Shown here: piece after piece, positions 1-5,233 of the stretch
Layout: each line of letters starts with the position of its first letter
Numbering within the stretch: position 1 is the stretch's first letter
Assembly: GCA_045646145.1 (NCBI GenBank)
Contig: JAZRKE010000027.1
Span: 1 to 12,581, forward strand
DNA: 12,581 bases
Reading direction: 5' to 3'
From: SIG565 sp045646145
GTDB taxonomy: Bacteria > Bacillota > Clostridia > Oscillospirales > Acutalibacteraceae
Notes under the pieces: model-generated
The model's input: only the letters and a program-made list of their open reading frames with translations
Databases searched by the model: none
Told to the model about the DNA's origin: nothing
Translations under genes and position numbers: made by a program

Positions 1-41
1 AAGACCTCCTTGATATTTTAGTTGTGTGGTCGGCAAACCAC
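1..41 (-). promoter_or_regulatory. 5' leader and ribosome binding site of a gene starting left of the window
   Basis: Read on the minus strand, positions 11-4 give a full AAGGAGGT Shine-Dalgarno sequence, so a start codon is expected within about ten bases beyond the left edge. A short hairpin (GTGGT 26-30 pairing with ACCAC 37-41) lies at the beginning of the predicted transcript. The product cannot be identified because no coding sequence is inside the window. Confidence 0.55.
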
Positions 42-45
42 TTCT

Positions 46-74
46 ACTATACCAAGGAGCTTTTTTCTTGTCTA
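46..74 (-). promoter_or_regulatory. SigA-type promoter reading leftward out of the window
   Basis: On the minus strand the -35 box TAGACA (74-69) and the -10 box TATAGT (51-46) are separated by exactly 17 bases. Transcription would start near position 39 and run into the AAGGAGGT site at 11-4, which gives a coherent promoter-leader-RBS order for a gene outside the window. The boxes are visible; activity is inferred. Confidence 0.5.
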
Positions 75-104
75 CTCTACTCCTCGCTAAAAGCTATTTT
101 TTTG

Positions 105-123
105 CCCCCTGTAGAACAGGGGG
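105..123. repeat. 7-bp GC-rich hairpin
   Basis: CCCCCTG (105-111) and CAGGGGG (117-123) are perfect inverted repeats around a five-base loop. The stem is flanked by a T run on the left and TTAACTTT on the right, so it is not a standard terminator on either strand. It sits just upstream of the leftward promoter and could be a subterminal structure of a mobile element, but nothing here proves that. Confidence 0.45.
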
Positions 124-145
124 TTAACTTTGTCACGGACAGTGT

Positions 146-194
146 AAAACAGACCTTAAAACAGGAAGTCCTTCTGTTTTAAGGTCTGTTTTTT
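146..194. terminator. Strong hairpin terminator with a 19-bp perfect stem
   Basis: Left arm 146-164 and right arm 174-192 are perfectly complementary over 19 bases with a nine-base loop (165-173). The plus-strand right arm runs into a T-rich tail (189-194), and the left arm begins with AAAA, so it can also end transcripts on the minus strand. It may insulate the unseen leftward gene from the lipase cassette. Confidence 0.65.
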
Positions 195-220
195 GCATTT
201 ATTAAGTCTAAAATTTTTTT

Positions 221-253
221 AACCCTGACAAAAACTGTCAGGGTTTGTTTTTA
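221..253 (+). terminator. Second hairpin with T tail
   Basis: AACCCTGACA (221-230) pairs perfectly with TGTCAGGGTT (236-245) around loop AAAAC, followed by TGTTTTTT. This is a textbook intrinsic terminator on the plus strand, only 28 bases after the preceding one. No intact plus-strand gene that it could serve is visible in the window. Confidence 0.6.
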
Positions 254-338
254 TATTGATGATGATAATGGCGCAGAAACCGTATTCAATATTAACCTTG
301 TAAGAAATGAAAAGGTTATCATTGAAAAGATGTTTTAA
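252..338 (+). pseudogene. Possible C-terminal coding remnant upstream of the lipase gene
   Basis: One frame reads about 28 residues (starting YIDDDNGAETVF, ending IIEKMF) to a TAA stop at 336-338. Its mixed charged and hydrophobic composition looks like the tail of a real protein. The frame extends left only through the terminator hairpin to a stop at 180-182 and shows no start codon with a ribosome binding site. I do not recognise the family. It could be chance; the terminator in front suggests the rest of any gene was lost. Confidence 0.25.
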
Positions 339-350
339 ATTTAGTATAAT
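322..350 (+). promoter_or_regulatory. Near-consensus SigA promoter just before the lipase gene
   Basis: TTGAAA (322-327) and a perfect TATAAT (345-350) are exactly 17 bases apart. The expected transcription start near 356-358 would fall at or after the ribosome binding site AAGGAG (351-356), leaving about eight untranslated bases without the Shine-Dalgarno. Either transcription starts a little earlier than usual, the message is nearly leaderless, or the match is fortuitous in AT-rich DNA and the real promoter lies upstream. Confidence 0.45.
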
Positions 351-364
351 AAGGAGAAAAAAGA

Positions 365-2008
365 ATGTCATATGTAAATTCAGTTACTGTATATCCAAGC
401 AGTGTAACTATTACAAAAGGACAATGGTATTATGAAGCATACGCTAGTATATCTTCAAACTGTCCTGAATGTGCAGAGGTAGAATGGTATAGTAATAGTC
501 CATCGATTGCAAGCGTAAATAACACTACAGGATATATTTACAGAGTAAGCACAGGCACAACAAAAGTTTATGCCACGGCTACTGACGGTAGCGGTAAGAA
601 GGATTATATTGACGTAACTGTAACCGCACCCATAGCTGTAACAGGCATAGAGGTATGTCCTACTAGTCTCACTATGAATGTAGGCGATACTAATTATCTT
701 TGTCAAACCGTTTATCCGTCAAACGCTACAAACCAAACGGTTACTTGGTGTAGCAGTGACGATAGTGTTGCAGAGGTTAATACCTATACAGGTAAAATAT
801 CTGCTAAAAAAGCTGGTACTGTAACCATTACCGCTTGTACTGTTGACGGTGAATATTCTGATAGCTGTGAAGTTTGGGTACATGGTAAAACACCAGTGTT
901 TTTGATTCATGGTAGAACGAGTAATTCAACCGATGTATGGGGTGTAAATAATAATATACCGAGCGGTATGAATAACGATTTTAAATCGGATATTAATGCT
1001 GAAGCATTAAATGGTAAAAAATATATCGATGTTAAGTCGCAAGAAATAATTGATGTGATATCAAGTGATTACGATAATGCAGAAAGGCCGTGTAACCTTG
1101 GATTTGAATTGCAAAGTGAAGGTTACGAGAAAAATGTTAATTTATTTGCATTTAATTATCCAAATGAAGATGCTGTGGTACATAGTGCAGCAAAGTTCGA
1201 AAAGTATATTGAAAACTTAATTGATGATGTTAGAACGTCTGGCAACAATGAAATGAAAGCTTGTTTCTATGCATCGAGAAGTGATTATGACAATAATAAT
1301 TATAAGATTAATATTGTTGGGCACAGTATGGGCGGTCTAGTTGCTAGATATTATATCGAAAATCTCTACCAAGACAATCACGTTGATAAACTAATTACTA
1401 TTTGTACACCTCATTGGGGAAGCGGATATGCGGATTTTGGGAATTTTGTTGGCTTTGGTATTCACAAATTGGCAGATCATGATTTAGAGAGGGGAAGCTC
1501 TATGTACGGCGGAAATAACTCAACTCAGCTCAATTGTCATGCTGGTCTCTATTTTGACGTTTGCTATCCTGGTGATTATATTTTAACAGATGAATTACAA
1601 TATAATAAAATGCGTAATACGAAATATTATGCTATAGCAGGTGTTGATTTTAATACGGAAGATTCTGTTATCCATGATGATTCGATTTTTGAAATGTCAA
1701 CAGAATTATCAACATATAATGAAATTACAAATTTAATGACAGAACGAGGAATTTATAAAAATAACGTAAAGGACTTGAGTATAACTGTTATGGACCCTAA
1801 AGAAGTGGGCGATAATATGGTCGGGTTTATGAGTCAAATAGGGTGGACAGAAAATATTGGTAACACGCCGAATAAGAAGATTCAAATGGAAAGAATTCTT
1901 GTAGATGTTGATATTAATGGTGGTAATAGTATATTGAGCAGATTACATAGTAAAATTCCTCATAGGGAGCGCGTGCTCAACGAAGTTATAGGCTATTTGG
2001 AAGGATGA
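365..2008 (+). CDS. Ig-like (Big_2) domain alpha/beta-hydrolase, lipase/esterase type
   Basis: Predicted lipid or ester hydrolase of 547 residues. Residues about 5-87 and 91-172 are two bacterial Ig-like Big_2 repeats (Y/CP-S-x-T motifs, then the W-S/Y-S-x-S/D-x-S-V/I-A pattern). A hydrolase fold follows: the first strand ends in PVFLIHGRTSN (177-187), the oxyanion region; the nucleophile elbow is GHSMGG (319-324) with Ser321; then CTPHWGS (347-353), as in secreted triacylglycerol lipases. The catalytic His is probably His528 or His533 in LHSKIPHR; the acid is uncertain. The start is firm: AAGGAG lies eight bases before the ATG and an in-frame stop lies at 350-352. No signal peptide, anchor or LPXTG motif is seen, which is odd for Ig-like domain proteins. 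The next gene starts nine bases downstream. The fold call is solid; the substrate is unknown. Confidence 0.85.
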   Translation: MSYVNSVTVYPSSVTITKGQWYYEAYASISSNCPECAEVEWYSNSPSIASVNNTTGYIYRVSTGTTKVYATATDGSGKKDYIDVTVTAPIAVTGIEVCPTSLTMNVGDTNYLCQTVYPSNATNQTVTWCSSDDSVAEVNTYTGKISAKKAGTVTITACTVDGEYSDSCEVWVHGKTPVFLIHGRTSNSTDVWGVNNNIPSGMNNDFKSDINAEALNGKKYIDVKSQEIIDVISSDYDNAERPCNLGFELQSEGYEKNVNLFAFNYPNEDAVVHSAAKFEKYIENLIDDVRTSGNNEMKACFYASRSDYDNNNYKINIVGHSMGGLVARYYIENLYQDNHVDKLITICTPHWGSGYADFGNFVGFGIHKLADHDLERGSSMYGGNNSTQLNCHAGLYFDVCYPGDYILTDELQYNKMRNTKYYAIAGVDFNTEDSVIHDDSIFEMSTELSTYNEITNLMTERGIYKNNVKDLSITVMDPKEVGDNMVGFMSQIGWTENIGNTPNKKIQMERILVDVDINGGNSILSRLHSKIPHRERVLNEVIGYLEG

Positions 2009-2017
2009 TTTGATATT

Positions 2018-2410
2018 ATGAAAAAGCAGTACACCATATTATCTATTTTAACCATGTGTTTTTATAGTATTTATTTGATGGGATTTAATTGGGAAAATCA
2101 ATTTCCGGATGCACGACAATACGGAGGACCATTTATATTGTCTTTTGTTCCGGCATTTTTGTTGTATTTGGTTTTTTATGGATGTTTTTCATATATTAGA
2201 ACAAAAAAATTGATTATACCCAATTGCTTGTTACTGCTTCTATCCATATTGTTTTTCGTTTGCTGGACATTTATAAGGCTTGGGATCTCAAGGTTGGTTT
2301 TTTCGAGTTATTTTCCTAAATGTTTAGTAGCCGGTTTTATACCCGTTAGCATTTCATTATTATTCGGATTATTGATAAAATTTGTATATTACTTTCGAAA
2401 AAATAAATAA
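2018..2410 (+). CDS. Small four-helix membrane protein, partner gene of the lipase
   Basis: Unrecognised 130-residue integral membrane protein with about four hydrophobic segments (roughly 6-23, 38-60, 68-88, 102-126) and a basic tail (YYFRKNK). It starts nine bases after the lipase stop, and its ribosome binding site (GGAAGGA, 1999-2005) lies inside the last lipase codons, so the two are almost certainly cotranscribed and possibly translationally coupled. It shares the motif YGCxSYIxxxKxxxP (residues 54-68) and a P-V-x-x-S-L C-terminal helix with the protein at 2634-3032, which shows that they are diverged paralogues. Possible roles are immunity to, membrane retention of, or export of the lipase. 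All of these are inference from position; no known domain was recognised. Confidence 0.75.
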   Translation: MKKQYTILSILTMCFYSIYLMGFNWENQFPDARQYGGPFILSFVPAFLLYLVFYGCFSYIRTKKLIIPNCLLLLLSILFFVCWTFIRLGISRLVFSSYFPKCLVAGFIPVSISLLFGLLIKFVYYFRKNK

Positions 2411-2451
2411 GTAACCAATCAGGTTATTATTTCTGTTATCATCAAGTACTC

Positions 2452-2631
2452 CAAACAAAAAATATCTATGAAAAAATCTTTGTGAACGTGGATACTAACG
2501 GTGGAAATGGTGGAGAAACTTTCGTTTGGGAAGCTATTATGGAATGGCTATTCGGTGATGCTCTTTTGCATTCGAAAATTCCACACAGAACTCCAGTTAT
2601 CGAAAAAATGATTGAATTTTTAGGAGAATAA
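2452..2631 (+). pseudogene. C-terminal remnant of a second, divergent lipase
   Basis: This frame encodes about 59 residues and ends at TAA 2629-2631. It aligns with the C-terminus of the 365-2008 lipase: EKIFVNVDTNGGN matches ERILVDVDINGGN, and LHSKIPHR is identical and carries the presumed catalytic His, followed by a similar final helix (VIEKMIEFLGE against VLNEVIGYLEG). Between these blocks the remnant is about 14 residues longer, so it is not a copy of its neighbour but the tail of a different homologue. The frame stays open back to 2407 but shows no start codon with a ribosome binding site, and the nucleophile part is absent. Its last codons hold the AGGAG site of the next gene, which may explain why this piece was kept. 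Confidence 0.75.
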
Positions 2632-2633
2632 TT

Positions 2634-3032
2634 ATGAAAAATGGGTTTTTGAGAAAATATTGGCTATGCATTATGTTAAGTGTAATAATGGCTTTTAGTA
2701 TGTTTTTATCTACAGTTTTTGCCGATTTATATGTAAGCGGTAAAGGGTATATACGATTTGATTTAGGAGAATTATTTCTTATCTTTGGTTTACCGTTATA
2801 TTCATTAATATATGGCTGCTTGTCATATATTAAAGTCCAAAAGATATGGCTACCACAGCTGATTTTGTTTTTAGTCGCTTTTCTTTATTGGTTTAGATTT
2901 GATATGAATGCGCTTGCATGGGCGGGTACTTTTATATGGTCGGCATATCCGGTAATATTTTCACTGATTGGAACAGTAATAACTGCTTTTATTTGTTACA
3001 TAATAAAATCATCAAAGGAAAATCAAAATTAA
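2634..3032 (+). CDS. Second small four-helix membrane protein, paralogue of the 2018-2410 product
   Basis: A 132-residue integral membrane protein with about four hydrophobic segments (about 9-30, 45-66, 72-86, 103-124) and a polar tail. YGCLSYIKVQKIWLP (60-74) matches the YGCxSYIxxxKxxxP motif of the protein at 2018-2410, and the C-terminal helix also begins with P-V-x-x-S-L. The rest is strongly diverged. The start is set by AGGAG (2622-2626), seven bases upstream, within the end of the lipase remnant. It therefore stands to the remnant exactly as the first membrane protein stands to the intact lipase. If the pair is toxin and immunity, this would be an orphan immunity gene. Its function is otherwise unknown. 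A terminator follows 17 bases after the stop. Confidence 0.75.
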   Translation: MKNGFLRKYWLCIMLSVIMAFSMFLSTVFADLYVSGKGYIRFDLGELFLIFGLPLYSLIYGCLSYIKVQKIWLPQLILFLVAFLYWFRFDMNALAWAGTFIWSAYPVIFSLIGTVITAFICYIIKSSKENQN

Positions 3033-3048
3033 ATATCAAAAACCTATT

Positions 3049-3080
3049 CCGCCTGTATTATTAAAATGCAGGCGGTTTCT
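3049..3080 (+). terminator. Terminator of the lipase/membrane-protein cassette
   Basis: Positions 3049-3058 pair with 3066-3075 as a 10-bp stem (CCGCCTG/CAGGCGG core, one G-U pair) with a seven-base loop, followed by TTTCTT. It lies 17 bases past the stop of the second membrane protein. The T tract is short, but the stem is strong. Confidence 0.7.
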
Positions 3081-3143
3081 TACATTTTGGCAAACGGATA
3101 TTAATACATTAGAGATATAAAAGAACCTATTTTTGTTTTCATC

Positions 3144-3172
3144 TTGCTAATTATATCAAGGAATGCTATAAT
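3144..3172 (+). promoter_or_regulatory. Extended -10 promoter for the YwaF-like gene
   Basis: TTGCTA (3144-3149) lies 17 bases before TATAAT (3167-3172), and the -10 box is preceded by TGC (3164-3166), giving an extended -10 element. The expected start near 3179 leaves a leader of about 60 bases before the gene. It is the best promoter match in the 200-base gap. Confidence 0.6.
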
Positions 3173-3224
3173 AATAAATAATATAAATTTGTCCTTGTTT
3201 TAACACAAACTTATACTAAATTTC

Positions 3225-3230
3225 AAGGGG
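3225..3230 (+). promoter_or_regulatory. Ribosome binding site that fixes the YwaF-like start at 3240
   Basis: AAGGGG at 3225-3230 directly abuts an ATG at 3231, which leaves no spacer for that codon. The in-frame ATG at 3240 lies nine bases downstream, a normal distance, so it is taken as the start. Confidence 0.6.
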
Positions 3231-3239
3231 ATGATATAT

Positions 3240-4061
3240 ATGAATTTCTTTGCGGTCATTTTAGAGTTCCTTGATTTAAAAATGCAGACGCCAACCCAGT
3301 TTGGTTGGTTTCATATCTTAAGTATCACTCTTACTGTTATTATCACTTTTCTTTTGTGCAAATACTATAAACCAACAGAAAATGATACTTCAAAAGTCCG
3401 AAAAGTAATTGTATGGACAGCGGTTATCGTAACACTTTTTGAAATTTACAAGCAGATTAATTATACCTTCAATGTGTCCGATGGGATAATTACTGCCGAC
3501 TATCAGTGGTACGCCTTTCCGTTTCAGTTCTGCTCAACACCTATGTATGTGGGGCTGCTTATCGCCATATTCCGTAAAGGCAAAATCCACGAAAGCCTTT
3601 GTGCCTACCTTGCAACCTACTCGGTTTTCGCAGGTGCCGCTGTTACCGCCTACACGGGCGACGTATTTGTAAGCACTATAGGCATTAATATTCAGACTAT
3701 GGTCTGCCACTGCTCAATGATAATTGTGGGTGTTTATCTGCTCTACACAGGCTATGTAAAGCTCGAGCATAAAACCATTATAAAGGCTCTGCCTGTTTTT
3801 TCGGCAGCAGTAATGATTGCGTGTGTTCTGAATGAAATCGCCTATGCTTCGGGTTTACTTGAAACCGAGACCTTTAATATGTTCTATGTTAGCCCCCACT
3901 GCGACCCGCATCTGCCTGTTTACAGCCTTGTGCAACCCATAGTTCCTTATCCACTTAACCTTATTATTTACATAGCAGGCTTTACAGCCGCCGCGTATAT
4001 AATCCTACTAATCGGTATGCTGATAAAGAAAATATGCCAAAATAAAAAGTCTGCTAATTAG
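3240..4061 (+). CDS. YwaF/TMEM164-like integral membrane protein (TIGR02206 type)
   Basis: A 273-residue polytopic membrane protein with six to seven hydrophobic segments. The N-terminal FGWFHILSI, the FEIYKQINY helix, the WYAFPFQFCS block and a later helix with CHCSMI match the layout of YwaF/TIGR02206 proteins: an aromatic-His start, then a polar-Leu/Phe-Cys motif, then a conserved His in a helix. The human relative TMEM164 is reported to be a cysteine-dependent phospholipid acyltransferase. By analogy Cys98 and His157 here are candidate catalytic residues, but bacterial YwaF function is not established. The gene is monocistronic with its own promoter and runs convergently into the transporter gene; the two overlap by eight bases. 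The family assignment is from memory of motifs. The ATG at 3231 would add three residues. Confidence 0.7.
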   Translation: MNFFAVILEFLDLKMQTPTQFGWFHILSITLTVIITFLLCKYYKPTENDTSKVRKVIVWTAVIVTLFEIYKQINYTFNVSDGIITADYQWYAFPFQFCSTPMYVGLLIAIFRKGKIHESLCAYLATYSVFAGAAVTAYTGDVFVSTIGINIQTMVCHCSMIIVGVYLLYTGYVKLEHKTIIKALPVFSAAVMIACVLNEIAYASGLLETETFNMFYVSPHCDPHLPVYSLVQPIVPYPLNLIIYIAGFTAAAYIILLIGMLIKKICQNKKSAN

Positions 4062-4073
4062 CAGACTTTTTAT
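4042..4073. terminator. Bidirectional terminator, perfect 32-bp palindrome spanning both stop codons
   Basis: Positions 4042-4057 and 4058-4073 are exact reverse complements, with AAAAA on the left and TTTTT on the right, so each strand gives an AGTCTGC/GCAGACT stem followed by a U run. It lies over the 3' ends of both convergent genes. The TAG stops are at 4059-4061 (plus strand) and 4056-4054 (minus strand), both inside the palindrome. Confidence 0.85.
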
Positions 4074-4926
4074 CTTTTAACTGAATTAATATACCTACTA
4101 CTATAACCGCTAAACCAAAAACTGAGAATATACTTATTTTTTCCTTTAGGAAAATCGCTGTCCAGATAAGCGATAAAAACGGGGTTATGTAGGCAAGATT
4201 TGAAATTTTTGCAGTGTTGCCGCTCTCGAGTGCTATAGCCCAAGATGTTGTTGCAACACCCATAACGAATATACCGTTCCAACCAAAGCCGAGTAAGGAT
4301 AAAATATCTACCTTAAGCGATGCGCCAGTAAAAGCATTAATAACCAGAGTTATTATAAAGGTTGCGATGTAAACGAACATCTGTGAAATGTTTTTATCGT
4401 ACTGAAATTTCTGGTTAAGTGCGGTATAAAGTCCGTAAAACATTGCGGCAAAGAGAATACAAGCAGCGCCCAAAATAGCTCCACCTGTAAAGCCTGCAAT
4501 ATCTGCACCTGCAACTATTACTACACCTAAGAAAGAAAGTGCTATTGCTATTGCCTTGCGAAATGTCATCCTTTCTTTCAAGATAATACAGGCAAAAACA
4601 ACACTCATTATAGGCCACAGATAATTTATTATAAACGCCTGAGAAGCAGGTAAGCTTGCAGCGCCAATATAGTAAAGCAGGTTATAAATAAGTATTCCCG
4701 GAAGACCGATAAGGGTCATAATAGCAAAATCCTTTATTTTATACTGATGGATTTTAATCATATTACCTGTAATAATGTTTTTAATAAGCAGAAAAAGTGC
4801 GGCAAAAAGTGAGCTGATGCAGAGCACCCAGCCTCCACTGAATGAGCCGAGCAACAACTTTGATATTGTTGCCATTGTAGACCAACAAATAATCGCTATT
4901 CCTGCTAAAATATAGGTTCTCTTCAT
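4054..4926 (-). CDS. EamA/DMT-superfamily transporter
   Basis: A 290-residue protein of the drug/metabolite transporter family, likely an inner-membrane exporter of a small metabolite or amino acid; the substrate is not predictable. It shows about ten hydrophobic segments arranged as two EamA repeats (about 5-139 and 150-283). Typical markers are ICWSTMATISKLLL in helix 1, ASQAFIINYLWPI and ILKERMT at the end of repeat 1, and the matching NLAYITPFLSL and FLKEKIS at the end of repeat 2. Length is normal for the family. The start ATG (4926-4924) has a weak GGGGTGG Shine-Dalgarno six bases upstream. The C-terminal KKSAN is encoded by the shared terminator palindrome, identical to the end of the convergent protein. 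It appears to be a single-gene unit. Confidence 0.88.
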   Translation of the reverse strand: MKRTYILAGIAIICWSTMATISKLLLGSFSGGWVLCISSLFAALFLLIKNIITGNMIKIHQYKIKDFAIMTLIGLPGILIYNLLYYIGAASLPASQAFIINYLWPIMSVVFACIILKERMTFRKAIAIALSFLGVVIVAGADIAGFTGGAILGAACILFAAMFYGLYTALNQKFQYDKNISQMFVYIATFIITLVINAFTGASLKVDILSLLGFGWNGIFVMGVATTSWAIALESGNTAKISNLAYITPFLSLIWTAIFLKEKISIFSVFGLAVIVVGILIQLKDKKSAN

Positions 4927-4928
4927 TT

Positions 4929-4976
4929 AAAACCACCCCACCGATACATAATATCACAGTGGAGTGGTTTTTTCTA
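4929..4976 (-). promoter_or_regulatory. Promoter with overlapping inverted repeat upstream of the transporter gene
   Basis: On the minus strand TATTAT (4953-4948), preceded by TGA (an extended -10), has a weak -35, TAGAAA (4976-4971), 17 bases upstream. An imperfect inverted repeat surrounds it: 4929-4941 pairs with 4959-4971 over 13 positions with one mismatch. One arm covers the ribosome binding site and the other the promoter spacer. It could be an operator, or simply a plus-strand terminator, since T residues follow at 4968-4973. The sequence does not decide between them. Confidence 0.35.
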
Positions 4977-4999
4977 CTATTTATTTCAATTTTTTTTGA

Positions 5000-5182
5000 T
5001 ATTTAGAAATTGCCTCCAAATTAGCCACAACAAGTGTACTGATTTTTATCGCCGAGACAAGAACAACCGAAATTGAATCCCTCATAAAAATAAACTCACA
5101 AATCAATCGCATTGCTACAGAACATACATTTCAAATCAATAATCTATTACGAAAATATTTCTCATATCATAAAGTAATTTGA
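5000..5182 (+). pseudogene. Possible C-terminal gene remnant, about 60 codons
   Basis: Between in-frame stops at 4997-4999 and 5180-5182 one plus-strand frame reads 60 residues with a polar, helix-like pattern (TTEIESLIKINSQINRI, then INNLLRKYF) that looks like a genuine protein tail rather than noise. No start codon with a ribosome binding site is present. The bidirectional terminator at 5194-5233 lies 11 bases downstream, where this gene's own terminator would be. I do not recognise the family. The remaining part of the gap (4977-4999 and 5183-5193) shows nothing else. Confidence 0.3.
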
Positions 5183-5193
5183 ATTTAAAGAAC

Positions 5194-5233
5194 ACAAAAA
5201 GCTCTTGAGTAGATAAGCTCAAGAGCTTTTTGT
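5194..5233. terminator. Operon terminator, 16-bp perfect stem
   Basis: Positions 5194-5209 pair perfectly with 5218-5233 around an eight-base loop. An A5 run on the left and T5 on the right make it functional in both directions. It begins immediately after the stop codon of the zinc-ribbon gene on the minus strand and so closes the purine/one-carbon operon. Confidence 0.8.

Noticed and set aside
455..910. Two minus-strand open frames of 83 and 63 codons inside the lipase gene
   Set aside because: They are antisense to a clear Ig-domain coding frame, have no ribosome binding site, and their residues reflect the reverse of the Ig repeats.
3231..3239. ATG at 3231 as the YwaF-like start
   Set aside because: The ribosome binding site touches this codon with no spacer; the ATG at 3240 has normal spacing.
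4070..4618. Minus-strand frames of 70 and 67 codons inside the transporter gene
   Set aside because: They are frame-shifted shadows of the EamA coding sequence with no independent start signals.
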